In this document: in pieces, positions 42,805 to 54,307 of the stretch | Numbering within the stretch: the first letter of the stretch is position 1 | How the letters are laid out: the number at the start of each line of letters is the position of its first letter | NCBI GenBank assembly: GCA_022385805.1 | Contig: MU277723.1 | Span: 68,336-132,335, forward strand | DNA length: 64,000 bases | Direction of reading: 5' to 3' | Origin: Pilatotrama ljubarskyi | Lineage: Eukaryota > Basidiomycota > Agaricomycetes > Polyporales > Polyporaceae | Program-made: the position numbers and the translations under genes | The notes under the pieces: generated by a model | The model's database searches: none | Seen by the model: the letters and a program-made list of their open reading frames with translations, nothing else | What the model was told of the DNA's origin: nothing

Positions 42805-45800
42805 TCAGTTGCCCATCAGCGGCATGCCGGTGTCGTTCGCAGTCCCGTCCCTGTCGTCGTCCAATCTGCAACGTGACGGTCAGCTTCTCGAGCGGCCGAG
42901 CCCCGGAACGGATGGACGGGACGCACAGGTAGTTTCGCTCGATCTCGGACAGGATGGACAGGAAGTCCCCTGGCGAGAAGCAGTCAGCACAACAGCGCGA
43001 GGCGGGGGAGAACGGCAGGCCCGCGCCGCGCCGCGGCCAGGGGCACAGGAAGCGTTAGACTCACAGAGGTATGCGTGCGCGCGCGCCGCAGAAGCGGGCG
43101 CAGTCTCCGCCTTCCGGACAGCATCCAGGAGGGTCGAAGCCACGAACCGGACCTTGTGGACCTATTGAACCGCCGCACCACACGTTCGTCAGCGGCTCCG
43201 ACGGAATCAGAAGGCGCGGATCGTGCTCACCAATGAGGGCCCGTTGGTGGCAATGGACTGAATGGGGATGCTGCGGGCGCAATGCGACGGCGTGAGCGGG
43301 CAGAAGAATAAGTGGGGAGACCGCGCCGACCAACCTATGCAGGATGTTGAGAAGGTCGCTCGCGACCGCTTCTCTGTCTTCCGCCACCCGCCGCTCATCA
43401 ACGCTCCCTTGGAGCGATGTGATCAACTCATCGCGATACTGCTCAATCACGAAGCGGACCAATTGCTAGCGGGTCGAGAAGAACGCGCCATCAGCAATTC
43501 AGCGCGGAGCTTCGGCCAATGGCCGATGAGAAGGAATGGCGTGCCCACCTGTGTGACATAGAGGTTCGCCTGCATCACCAGGAACGGGTTCAGGGCGTTC
43601 GCGCGGGAAGCGTTCGGGTTGTCAAAGAAGTCCTTCACCTCCGTGAACGCTGCCTGCCGGAAGCCCGCACCGCCATACTCTGGGGGGATGTGCGACTGCG
43701 AGTGCGCCTGCTTGAGGCGCAGCGGCTCGGGGGCATGTGCCAATGCAGAGACAATGCGGGAGTGAAGCGCTTGGACTTCCTCCAGGCGCGCGGTTAGAAA
43801 CTGCCCTTGTGGCGGAGAACGCTTGTCAACCCGGATGCGGACAAGGATTTCACCCAGAAGCGCGAATATGCGTGAGATATAGTTGAGGCCGGAGACAAGG
43901 GCGGTCTTCCCGTGCGGCTGGGGCAGGTATGCGCTCGGCGTGATGCTAAGAAGGAACCGGGGCAACGGGGCGTGCGACGAACACGGCAAAGAAGCGGTGA
44001 ATATTCGGCCTCGAGCCAGGTGGGTGTGACCACTCACTATTCGTCGTCGAGCTCTCGAGGAAAATTGCACGTGGTGTCCTCGTCTCGGAGGCAGATCGGA
44101 CGGCCCAAGAGGATTGACATGGATTTATCCGCTGTTGTGAGAGAAAAGCGCGGTCAGAATCGATCAGGATAGAGTTTCGCCGAGGGATCAACTCCCGCGG
44201 CCAATGAGAAAATCGGCCTGCTTACCCCCAAATAGTAACCAGAACGTCCTTCGACGGACTTCGCACTCGATGAGATCGAGGCCTTCATACGACGACTCCT
44301 CGTGCATCCGCAGGGTGACCGCAATGTGGGCGGCCTCGCCAAAGGCTGCGTGCTGCGTCGCGTCGTGGCCCTCGCAGAAGTGGTACACGCAGTCACTGAA
44401 TAAGTGAGAACAGTGAGCGATCCTGAGAAGGCCTGAGAGCAAGGCAGGTATTTCAGGCCACTCACAAGTACCGGATGACGACGTGCATGGATGTCGGCGG
44501 GTCGTAAGAAGCAACGGAAATGTGCCTGCTGGCCTCATGACAGGTCTGCGCAAGCTTGCGTACTGCGTGCCGTTCCATAGGGAGGTATGACCTGGGTACC
44601 TGTACCAGGGTTGACGCCACCGTCGACATCACAAGCGCGAAAAATAGCGGGTCGCGTTCCTCTCGCCGGGAGTGAACGTCAGCCATGAACGACGGCTTGT
44701 GTACGCACGGCGTCAGGGGGTATACGAAGTCGAAGAAAAGCGCGATAATGAGTAGAATGGTATCACGGGGCGCGACGTCCTCCAGCCGGTGGGGCCGATA
44801 GTAGTACGACAGTGGGGGTATAGCGGTTGGAGGGAGAATAGAGAGGGCCTGATGCTGCTTGTACGACCAGTTGTGCAGCGGGTATGTGCTGAACTGATCG
44901 GATGGCGTGCCATAGTGCTGCGATTCTTCAGTACGAGGTGGAGAGCGCGACGACAGGCCGTTGGATATCTCGGGCATACGCGAGTTACCGAAGGATGAGG
45001 GGACAGACATCGACAGCGGAGGGAACTGCGAGTGGAATCCATCCGCTGCAATGGGGTAGCGCGAGGGCGGGAGCGCGGCGGAATGAATAGATGCGGGGCT
45101 CAAGGACGAGTCCATGAAGGACGGGACCTGCGATGAGGGCGACAGGGCCGAGAGACTGGGACTGGCAGCGCCCTGCGTCGAGCCCGGAGACTGTGGGTGT
45201 TCGGTGCCATTTTGATTCTCCTGTTGGGCGGCGGCCGCTGCTGCGGCTGCTTCCTGCAGTCGGCGGAGGTACCTGGGAAGCAGGCGACCGCGTCGGTGTC
45301 GCTCTAGCTCAGACGTGCTCTCGATACAACTCACAAGTTGGGCGGCCCTCTCTTCTTGGGCTGGTAATCATAGGTGCAGGGGATGCCGAGGGTGATGCAG
45401 TGCTTGCAGGAGCCCTTGGGGTCGTCTGGATTCTCGCGCGCGCACCTTACCTTGCGCGCACGACAGGCATCGCAGCCTGGTTTCCGATGTCAGACGAGGC
45501 GAAGAGGAGGCGGAGGAGAGGGGCAGGCAGGGTACTGACTCTGTGATTGCCGCCTAGAGAGGGGTAGAACGCGTCTTGTCAGCTCTGTGGTTGAGACGGA
45601 AGAGGAAAATGCACAACATGGCGAAGGCAGGCTGTTGCGAAAGAAGAGCAAACGACCAGGATGGAATGCGAGGAAGAAAGAGATGACGGCGAGAGGATGC
45701 GGGGGCGGGGGCGGAGGAGGGGGTGAAGGGGAGCGGGGAAAGCTCGGGGAAAGTGTCACTGACTTTCTCTTGATCTTGCTGTTTTCGGACGAGTCCTTGG

Positions 45801-45864
45801 GAGAGGGGTCGTCAGAAGGGGGTGTGGGCGAGTTTGGTTCTTTTTTTGTACGCGCAGAGGGCAT
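42805..45864 (-). CDS. Zn2Cys6 fungal-specific transcription factor
   Basis: It is a DNA-binding regulator of the Gal4 class. Exon 1 (45864-45764) encodes MPSARTKKEPNSPTPPSDD. A 14-base microexon (45553-45540) supplies the basic RQSQ, and the next exon, from 45476, starts the binuclear cluster, together giving KIKRKRQSQSCDACRARKVR. The six cysteines are spaced C-x2-C-x6-C-x12-C-x2-C-x6-C, followed by CTYDYQPKKRGPPN as linker. After a poly-Ala run and Ser/Pro-rich disorder comes the fungal transcription-factor middle homology region (FVYPLTPCVHKPSF, VRRRTFWLLFGGDKS, LLGRPICLRDED). The last exon reads DDDRDGTANDTGMPLMGN then TGA at 42805-42807. The regulated pathway cannot be told from sequence, and I cannot match it confidently to a named factor. 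Confidence 0.88.
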
Positions 45865-46999
45865 GGTCGAGGGAAGGGCGGGGGATGCAGGGGAGAGCGT
45901 GGGTGCGGGCTGGGCGTGAGCGGGGGACGGGAGGGAAACGGGGGAGCGGAGGCGCTAGCGCTGCTGATGGCGCGGGGCAGCTGCGATCGAGAGTGCGGGG
46001 GCGAGTGCGGGGGCGGGGCGAGCAGAGCAGAGCAGAGCAGCCGCAGAGCTCAGGCTTTGAAGGTGCGGGGTATTCGCGAAGAGGGATCAATGCGCGTCGG
46101 ATGTGTTGATTTTGAACGTGCAGATTTGTTTGTGCGCGTGTTGTTTATTTCTTTTCGCTGGACGGACGGGGCACATGCGACATCCTCTGCCATCGCCCCG
46201 GCAGCTTTCCCAAACGGGACGGCTGCTCATTCTCTGCCGAGAGTCATATCCAGCGACGCTCCCGTCCCATGCGCCGGAAGAGCAGCCTGCCTCGCCATCT
46301 TCCGCCGCGCCCTCTGCCACGCACTCCCACTCCCTCAGCCTCTCGTCCTCCGTCACGGGTCCTCCCTTCCGTCCGCGCGGTGCAACCCCGGCCATTCCTG
46401 CGGCACCGCTCTCTCGGGACGCGTCTCCCTTTCCAGGCCATCTCTATCTCAATCAAAGTTATCGTCCCATGCTGCTCCTCGCCCTTCGCCGTCCGACAAA
46501 CGCTCGCACCCGCTCGACCATCCTCACGCACTGCGCCCAATGTCTCCGTCGATGATTATGCTCTATTCAGATTACGACACCCCCGCATCGTCCCCTTCAT
46601 ACCGTAGTTACAACCAATCATGTCCGCCCTTCTCCCAGCCCCTCCCCGCGTCCTCGTCCGCGTGCACCGCACTCTCTCGCTCGTCGTCATACCCGCCGCA
46701 ACCCGCGGTGCCTCTTGTCAGAAGGACGCGCCTTCTCCGCTTCCTCCATCCACGTGAACGACCTCCATCAGCCCCCAGCCCTTCTGCGCGTCCGGGTCGG
46801 CCAAGTCTCAGAACCGAGATGTTCTGACAGTGACACGCTGCGCCCGATGCTCGACCTCCGCATGACCAGCAGCGCCTTCGCAGTCCTCCCGACCAGCTCG
46901 CTCCAGCGACCCGCAGACCCGTGACGATGCGCGACGCGTCCAGCCTGAGCTTAGCCTTCCATCGGAACCCTCCACGAGGATCAGCCGTCTTCGGGACCT
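45865..46999. other. Long intergenic region upstream of the transcription factor
   Basis: It lies between the factor's start (45864) and the 3' end of the large mitochondrial-type gene (47000). It is strongly strand-biased: G-rich before 46060, then C/T-rich to about 46800. That bias keeps long frames open (for example 45916-46827 on plus) without protein-like composition. A CCAATCA box lies near 46612. A small gene at about 46550-46830 cannot be excluded. Confidence 0.45.
45991..46040 (+). repeat. Short tandem repeats
   Basis: Two copies of GAGTGCGGGGGC (45991-46014) are followed by four units of AGCAG (46021-46040). They lie about 130-180 bp upstream of the transcription-factor start codon, in its probable 5' UTR or promoter. 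Confidence 0.75.
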
Positions 47000-49807
47000 T
47001 TAACCTTCGCGATCGCCTTCGTCTCCCGAGCTCGGCTGCGTCGCGACCCTGGGCGCCCGCTCTTCGGCGCGGTAGCGCGCCAGCTCCAGCGTGCTCATCG
47101 GAGAGCCCAGTTCGTACAGCATCACCGCGCTTGTCTCGAACGGCAGCGCGCCTTTCCTCAGGTGCTGTCGGATGAGTGACGCGATGGACCCACGGAGACG
47201 CTTCTGTACTCGGTCTTCGTATTCGGTCTTGCCTTTCACGTAGAGCCTCCAGAAATCGAACGCCTTGATCGGATTCCCAGCACGTAGGGCGGCCTTGATG
47301 CAGTCCCGGCCCACGTCGGGCGGCGGTACGGCTCCTTTCTCGAGCATCGCGCTGACGACTTCTTCTGCGTACTGCAGCTGCTTCGGACCGACAACGTCTT
47401 CAGCGATCTTGCCCTCGACGGTCGCGTGCAGGAGCGACGCTAGCGTCTTGAACGACAGGTCTGCGATGCCAGCTTGCCGCGCTTGCCGGAGGAGGGAGGC
47501 GACCAATGGGGCGTCGCCATGGTGTGCCGCCCAGTGGATGACCGTCCCGAACGACACCGCATCGGGCTGCACCCCGGACGCACTCATCCGCGCTAAGTAG
47601 CCCGCGCCAGCGAGGTAATCTGCGCGCGCGACGTTGGCCAGCGCGAGGTTCACGTCGAGCATGTCCATCTTCATCCCGAGCCGCTTCATGAGCGCGAACA
47701 CCTCCAGGCTCAGGCCGTCGCGTCCGACGATCGACGCCCCGCGCGCGAGGCTCGTCAGCTCGTGGTGGCTGACGCGCTCGAGTGGCAGCTTTGTCTGGTA
47801 GTACGCGTCGAAGACCCGTTCGGCGGATCGTCGGAGGTCGGCCTCGCGCGCCAGCAGCTCTGCGTCGGTCAGTGCTGCGAAGCCTCGCCTGCCCCGGGGC
47901 TCCATTCCGTCTTCCGCGCTCGCTGAGCTGTCAGAATTGTCAACAGACGGCGGCTCCTCTGCACTGGGATCGCTGTGCGGGGGTGGGGTCGTAGACGGGG
48001 GTGGAGCATCGAATGCGGGGAGATCTGGTTCCTTGATTAGAGGCGATGAAGAGGTCGTCTGGTCGATTCTCTCTTGGTCTTCCGACGCGCCGTCACTGAC
48101 GTTTCCCCGGGGTACGTCCGGAACGTCAACGCCTCGCTCAGCCAGAGCCGCCCTCGCTTTGTCCGCGGCGCTCGTCAGGACGCCGACCAGACGAAGCATC
48201 GTCATACCGTTCCCGACGACGTACGGCGCGTCTCGTCCAGTAGAGTACTTCTCCCAGAGAGCGCGGGCGTCGCCAGCCAAACCGAGGCTTGCGGCGTGGG
48301 CGATGAAGCCGGCACGCATGGGTGGGGGGAGCTGTATGTCCTCTTCGACTACATGGCTAGCGAGTACACGAGCGAGGTGGACGTTGCGACTGTTCGTCGC
48401 CAAGAATCCCATGAGGCGCAAGAGAGACATGTCACGGGGTGGAGGATATCGATGGTGCTCGACCTCTTGTGAGGCCGCATAGACAGTTTCAGCTAACGCC
48501 GGGAAGTTGCACTCGAAGGCCACGTTGTAGAAATGCTGGAGAAGCTTGGGCGGAACCACATAGTCCTTCGGGGTACGTTGAAACAGGAGGCTCATCATTG
48601 TCGCAGCGCGACTCGCGTCCTCCTCGCGAGGGTTCGTAAGCGCGTTGACCATCCAGTCTTCGATAAGCCGAGCGAGAGGCACCGAGATCTCCTGCCTAGT
48701 CGTGACCACAGAAAAGAGAAGGGTAGTCGCACGACTGAACCAGCCGTATCTGATGCAGGTACGGACGAGAACAGAGAGGATCACGTAGACGAAGTCCTTC
48801 GCCGACAGGTCTGTCTCGTTGATCGCCTGAGTGTCGATGAACTGTCGGTCAGCGAGCGTCGCCATAAGTTCAGACGCCTTCGACTTCTCGCCGAGCGTGG
48901 CGAGGCGGACGTTGATCCGGAAGAGAGGCCACACTATGCGGGGAAGCGCAACGCCGCCGTCAGTGGACTCCAGTACGTCTTTCGAGGCCCAGTTCTGCAT
49001 GACGAGCGTGCTGTCGCCCAGCTTGTGCATCTTCTCGAGCAGGAGAGGCAACATCATGTCCAGAAGCTCCCTGTCCATCTCGTCGGGCGGCAGCTTCACG
49101 ATAGACCCCGCGACCAAGGTGCGAATGGACGTGCGCATGAACTGTAGCTGGTCGTTCCTCTTCATGCACTGGAGGAGGTCCCAGATGTTCTTCTTGGTGA
49201 GCATCATCCGCGCGCGCACGGTGCTGAAGAGGGCCTCCATGAGGAGGCGGCCGCGCGTCTTGTTGGTGCGTTGGTCCATGATGACTATGATGTCCTCGAC
49301 GAAGGTCGGGATGTGTTCCCGCAAGTTCCTGTTGACGCAGTACCAGATGGCGCTCGTGATGAACTCGGACGAATAGGTGGTGAGAGCCTCGACGCCCCCT
49401 TTGCGCACCGCGAGGTACGTCCCGAGAGGGTCCTTCCGGACCTTCTCTCTAAACTCTGCAAGCTCCGCGGGAGACGATGTCGAGGGAAGGGATACTTCGT
49501 ACGTCCTTTCAGTCTCCTCAGTCTGTGCAGACGTAGATTCCGTGCGCTCAGGAACGACGCTGGTAGCCTCCGGCTTCACTTCAGCGACGTTAGTCGCTGA
49601 GGCGGTCGCCGCTGAATGGGGTTCAGCGACATGCGTCGACGGCGCGCTCGCAGGGACGGGAGGAGGATTGTGCGAGAAGCGGACATGGCTGGGACGTGGC
49701 CGCGTATGAGCCGGTAGAGAGCGTTGAAGAGCGTTCCCGGTCGTTACGAGACTTGCGAACTGTCGCTGTGCTGGAGCTCGGAGTAATTGGTGCCGACAAA
49801 AGAACAT
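47000..49807 (-). CDS. Large mitochondrial-type helical-repeat (PPR-like) protein
   Basis: It is a single exon of 935 aa. The N-terminus (MFFCRHQLLRAPAQRQFASL) is basic, rich in Arg, Ala and Ser, and lacks acidic residues for about 45 positions, as in mitochondrial presequences. An Ala/Thr/Glu-rich linker then gives way to long runs of paired amphipathic helices. The C-terminal third has PPR-like units (LSLEVFALMKRLGMKMDMLD, ARMSASGVQPDAVSFGTVIH). A disordered acidic insert (about residues 580-650, SSSPLIKEPDLPAF to SASAEDGMEP) separates the two helical halves. The probable role is binding mitochondrial RNA in processing or translation, as for PPR proteins generally; the sequence does not show which RNA. 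Degenerate units mean a profile search is needed to count repeats. Confidence 0.75.
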   Translation of the reverse strand: MFFCRHQLLRAPAQRQFASLVTTGNALQRSLPAHTRPRPSHVRFSHNPPPVPASAPSTHVAEPHSAATASATNVAEVKPEATSVVPERTESTSAQTEETERTYEVSLPSTSSPAELAEFREKVRKDPLGTYLAVRKGGVEALTTYSSEFITSAIWYCVNRNLREHIPTFVEDIIVIMDQRTNKTRGRLLMEALFSTVRARMMLTKKNIWDLLQCMKRNDQLQFMRTSIRTLVAGSIVKLPPDEMDRELLDMMLPLLLEKMHKLGDSTLVMQNWASKDVLESTDGGVALPRIVWPLFRINVRLATLGEKSKASELMATLADRQFIDTQAINETDLSAKDFVYVILSVLVRTCIRYGWFSRATTLLFSVVTTRQEISVPLARLIEDWMVNALTNPREEDASRAATMMSLLFQRTPKDYVVPPKLLQHFYNVAFECNFPALAETVYAASQEVEHHRYPPPRDMSLLRLMGFLATNSRNVHLARVLASHVVEEDIQLPPPMRAGFIAHAASLGLAGDARALWEKYSTGRDAPYVVGNGMTMLRLVGVLTSAADKARAALAERGVDVPDVPRGNVSDGASEDQERIDQTTSSSPLIKEPDLPAFDAPPPSTTPPPHSDPSAEEPPSVDNSDSSASAEDGMEPRGRRGFAALTDAELLAREADLRRSAERVFDAYYQTKLPLERVSHHELTSLARGASIVGRDGLSLEVFALMKRLGMKMDMLDVNLALANVARADYLAGAGYLARMSASGVQPDAVSFGTVIHWAAHHGDAPLVASLLRQARQAGIADLSFKTLASLLHATVEGKIAEDVVGPKQLQYAEEVVSAMLEKGAVPPPDVGRDCIKAALRAGNPIKAFDFWRLYVKGKTEYEDRVQKRLRGSIASLIRQHLRKGALPFETSAVMLYELGSPMSTLELARYRAEERAPRVATQPSSGDEGDREG

Positions 49808-51992
49808 ATAGTCAACTGGCCCGCCCGAGGCAAAACAGCAGGTGAGCTATCGCTGTACGTTAGACATAGCCGAGTGGGCACGCACCTCATACCGCGGTCC
49901 TACCACCCACTTCAGAGGCTACCCGCTGGATGGTCCGAGCGCGATGTACGAGACGAGGCGGGAGTCGTCGTCGGTGAGCGTAGTTTTTGGCGCGACGTCG
50001 GCGACAGAGCTCACGACAGCACTTGCCCGCGTAAGCGCGCAACCGTCGGGAAACTGACGGCACGTGACATCCTCGGGCGCCTGTAGAATCGTCGGAGCCG
50101 CGCGCGATCTCCTTCGCAAACTCCCATCTCTGGCCCAATACGAACAAGCGGCCGACTTTGCGGCTGCAAAATATGCGTGGACCCCGCCGTGGCTCAGCTC
50201 GCACTTCGTTGCAATGATGAGCTGTGGCGGAGATTACTGCCATCTCATATTGGTCTTGACGATCTCATCCCGCCGGATCTCCATTGTCCGCCGGCCTTCT
50301 ACGAATAGTAGGTAACCTGGAGCCCGACCACATTGTCCTATCTGAATTGGACCTGTCTGTTTCTTCGCACCTCTCTTATGCGTGAGATTGCCTTAGTTCG
50401 CAGATTCACAGCGGCTGTCGACGTCGGCCTTCCATCCGCTGGTCGTGGTACCAACCCGCTACGAATCCTCGGATAATCATGAGGTCATGTACTCCTTCTG
50501 ATTCTCAGAGGTCAGTTATGTACGGCCCTTCTGCTCCCGATCAGCTTAGTCCCCTTTGAGTGCTTCTCTATTCATTGTCAACCGATGTGTACTATCCCTG
50601 CTTAGGTGCTCGTCTTCTTCCTGTTGCGCGCCCGGATGATCGTGGATGATGAGTTCTTACCCATGGAGCGCAGGAACCCACCATGCAATGGTACTCAGTG
50701 CGAGTGCCGCAGAATGGATTCAGCATCGCATGTGCTGCTCACCCTCCGACGATACTTGGGTCAAGGCACTCGACTGGAACTTTGTGGCGTTCCTTACTCC
50801 AGTGCTACGTTACCCGTGGATGGTTCTGTACGATGGTCGCATCGTTCTACTCGTCAATCTCAATGTACCCTCAAATTTAGGGCGCCTGGCTTCCCGTCTT
50901 CCTACTTACTTGATCTTGCACCCGTTCTTCTCGGTGCCTCAAATACGCGTTACGGCTCCGGACTCCTAAGCGAACAGAATTGAGGCCTGCTGACCTCTGC
51001 TAATGATTCCCTCTTCTACTTGTTCTCACGCACGGTTGATGCTCGGAATCAGGCTGGCTACACTCCGGCAGAACCTTGCGTGACGCGAAGTAAGCTTACC
51101 GCCGCAGGTGGTTGGAGGAAGTCGTGTTCACACATCATCCACATGTAATCTTCAACACCAATCGTCTGGGTAAAGGTCCATGTCCAAGGCATCCGAGCAG
51201 AATACTGGTACTGTACGGGTGTGCTGCCACCCTTAACAGCAGTGCCAGTGACCAGCGCCATGCCTATACATGAAGGGGGGGCGGATGCCCCAACACCCTG
51301 GTAACTTCTGGGCGCCAGTCCTCCCATAGCTCAGCTCAGTTTCCAGTGGGACAAGCTGTTCTGAGGATATTTCGGCATAACTGAGGAGCACCGGGTAATA
51401 TTTCTGGGGCACCGGTCCACACTGATCATGTCTAAATCGGCCCCGACCTTTGCGAATCGTGGGAAGAGAGCTTGAAGCGGTACGTCGGAATGAGTATAAC
51501 GGAATTTAATTGTGATATGGATTACTTCTCTGTGGGATCTTTCAACAAGAGATTTCTCGGCTTTACACCTCTGACAGAGCCAGAACTGTTCCCGATGAAT
51601 TAAGAGTTTCAAGCTCGTCCGCCTGGCCGCCAGACCCTTCTGCGCATCTCCTATTTCTGGAGGAGCCGCTATAGTGTCTAATTTTGACTGCAGGGGGGAT
51701 TCCTTACCCTCGAAGGCAAAACAGCCTGAGTCGTCCACCCGCCCGCCAAACTTCAAGCGGAAAGGGCCGTTCTTGAACGCTTGCCTTTTCGGGACGTACA
51801 CTGCTCCCGGCAGCATGAGATTATGGGCGCTTCTTGTACAGCGCAGACGGTCTGCTTGCCACTCGCGTTCTGTTTGTCTGCTCGGTGCCACTACTTGTTC
51901 GCCTTCCGCCAGTCTCTCTATATTCTTCCATATATAATTGACAGAAACTCTCTACTGCATAGCGCTGCCTGTGGAACGCACGAAGACGCGGA
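49808..51992. other. Gene-poor intergenic region
   Basis: It spans 2.2 kb between the divergently oriented mitochondrial-type gene and the GRASP gene. Both promoters must lie here. Only one long frame merits mention (51058-51891, minus, broken by a stop). The rest shows scattered short frames without coding character. Confidence 0.45.
51058..51891 (-). pseudogene. Possible degraded or spliced gene, doubtful
   Basis: One minus-strand frame runs 277 codons and is broken only by a single TGA at 51331-51333. The part before the stop reads for example AFKNGPFRLKFGGRVDDSG; the part after it reads ALVTGTAVKGGSTPVQYQYS and FTQTIGVEDYMWMM. Composition is moderately protein-like but matches nothing I recognise. 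It could be a real gene with a short intron covering the stop, a pseudogene, or chance in a non-coding region. Confidence 0.25.
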
Positions 51993-53841
51993 ATGGGAGC
52001 AGGACAGTCTACAGCATCGCAAACGCCGTCCCGTGCACTACATGTCCTCCGTGTCACCCCTTCCTCACCCGCATCTCAGACGAACATCGAACCGTACTTT
52101 GACTTCGTCGTTGGATACAAGGGTGACTCCTTCGCGTCTCACAACACCGTCGATGCGTCGGAGTTGGAGAGGATAGTAGAGAGCCACGAAGGGAGGACCC
52201 TCAACCTCCTCATCTGGAATAGCAAAAGCCAGGCTACCCGCGGTACGTCAAGGGCACGGTCCTATTTCCGGTGCGCTGTCTCACAAGCTTCTGGTGCGTA
52301 GTTGTCCCCATAGTACCCTCGAGGGACTGGTCATCACCACATGGGAGCCATCCGGACCCCCAGGAGCCCGAGGCCGAGCGGAAGCCTTCTTTGCTTGGCC
52401 TCAGCATGCGCATGTGCGAGCCGGAATATGCCTTGGACAATGTGTGGCACGTTCTGGACGTGCTGGAGGGTAGCCCTGCCGAGAGCGCAGGCCTAGTGCC
52501 GTACGGGGACTGGATCATCGGCTGGTCCGGCGGCGTTTTGAGCGCAGAGGGTGACTTCTACGATGTCGTCGAAGCTGTGCGTGCCTTTCATGTCCGCTGC
52601 TCCCTCATGGCTGACGGCCTATGTTATGCGCTTGACAGCATATCGACAAGCCGCTGCGCGTCTATGTGTATTCTTATGACTTCGAGTACGTATCGGTATC
52701 TATCACCTCATTGGACATGTCTGATACGTTTCGTACGATTGGACAGTACGATCCGCGAGGTCGTCTTGATACCAAATCGTCACTGGGGCGGCGAAGGTTT
52801 ACTGGGCTGCGTATTCGGGTACGTTTCACCCTCGCTGTCATTTAATACGCTCGAGAATGATACGTTCCATAGGTTCGGACTCTTGCATCGGATACCTCCT
52901 CTACCAGCGGACCGCGAGCCCGGTGCGATGCCTCCGGAGCTTGTCCAAGATGAACAGCAAGACGAACAGGACTACGAAGAGCAGCGTCTGTTTGTTCCCG
53001 CGGATCTCCACGGCGCCGCAGAAACCCATGAGGAGTACGAGGAACGATTGCACTGGGAAGAAGAGGAGTGGGAACGCTCTCAGTCATATGCAGGATCATA
53101 CGGGCAACGCCACGACCCTGCTAATCACACTTCTGCGTACTACGGACGGTCTGGGCCTCAGTGGGAGGATCACCGCGCACATGTGCACGATCCGGAGGGC
53201 GCCCCTTCGAGATCTCAAGATACCGAGCTAGTTGTAACGCCGCACGCTTCTCATACACATTCTCACGACACGCACCACAGTCATGACCACGGCCACGACC
53301 ACGCCTTTGGGCACGGGAATGGGCATGCACATCACCGCCACGACGAGCATACCGACGAACCTGGAGACCACCATGCCGATGACCACGCTCTGGAAGGCCC
53401 GAGGGACGCACCTCCGACACTGCCACAGACCCCCGCGGCGCCCGTCCCACGTCCTGCGAACCTCGCGTCCTCGATATCAAGTCCGCGAGCGTCGACACCC
53501 ACACCCACGCGCCCGTTCGGCGCATACATGAATGGTGATTCGTCACGCCGATCCTGAACGTTCGAGCCGCACACTCAACGCTGCCTTTCTTCGCCCCACA
53601 AGGTTTCGGCCGAAGCATGAGCCCGCGGACGCCTTCATGGGATGGCAGAGGCATCGGATTCGTCGGCGCGAGTGCGGGAGGAGGCGGACATGCCCGCAAC
53701 ATGTCTGGCACTGCCTTGGAGGGCAGCCGACTGGACGGGGATGGCGATGCAGATGGCGAGAGCGTGGCCGATACAGATGCAACCGATGCGACGGACACGA
53801 CGGACGTCACGTCGCAGGGGAGTCTCACGAGCGTCGATTGA
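51993..53841 (+). CDS. GRH1: Golgi reassembly stacking protein (GRASP55/65, Grh1)
   Basis: It tethers Golgi or early secretory membranes and takes part in unconventional secretion. Six exons (51993-52242, 52302-52576, 52639-52685, 52747-52818, 52873-53534, 53603-53841) close to 514 aa. MGAGQST fits an N-myristoylation signal. Two tandem PDZ-like GRASP domains follow: the first from RVTPSSPASQTNIEPYFDF, the second from LGLSMRMCEPEYALDNVWH through SPAESAGLVPYGDWIIGW and IPNRHWGGEGLLGCVFGFG. The tail (about 215-514) is disordered and acidic (QDEQDYEEQR), then strikingly His-rich at about residues 338-392 (HSHDTHHSHDHGHDHAFG). The last exon is Gly/Ser/Asp-rich, ending DVTSQGSLTSVD. A stop at 53555-53557 is avoided by the final intron. 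Confidence 0.93.
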
Positions 53842-54307
53842 GCGAGGCAAGGGGCGCCATAGCCCTCACGCCTGTCGTTTACGCTTACTTTCATCACTGG
53901 CTCGGGCAGCTAGGCTCGGGTGTGGGAGTAATGTCGGGGGTTGTGCTGCTCACACATGTTACCGAGGCGAGCTCACCTTGACATCATAGTTTACCGGTCT
54001 ACTTGGGTTTTATCATCGGAACATCTGGACATGTCTGGGGTTACATGCATGAGGGCAGTTGCCTGCTGTCATGAAGCTGCGTGCTTTACCGATCCTACAT
54101 TTTCTTGCACCTTCTGCGACGGTTCATGAGACGGATTGTCCGACAATATCCCAGATACCATAGATTGACAGTCAATTTCCTGCAGAAGCTATCCCTGAGT
54201 CGTCGAGATTTTGTGCAATAACACAAGCCTAACGTGATCATTCCAGACTTCCAGGCTCTATCGTACACAGCATAGCGCAAGGCATTGGCAAAGACGGAGA
54301 GGTGTCA
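53842..54307. other. Convergent intergenic region
   Basis: The 3' ends of the GRASP gene and the MATH-BTB gene meet here. The sequence is AT-richer than the genes. No feature was found. Confidence 0.5.

Noticed and set aside
48533..49147. Plus-strand 204-codon frame
   Set aside because: It is antisense to the 935-codon mitochondrial-type gene; its Arg/His-rich composition is typical of a shadow frame.
53535..53557. Stop after SSRRS as the end of the GRASP gene
   Set aside because: A good intron (53535-53602) ends with CACAAG and joins, in phase, a Gly/Ser/Asp-rich exon ending at 53841.
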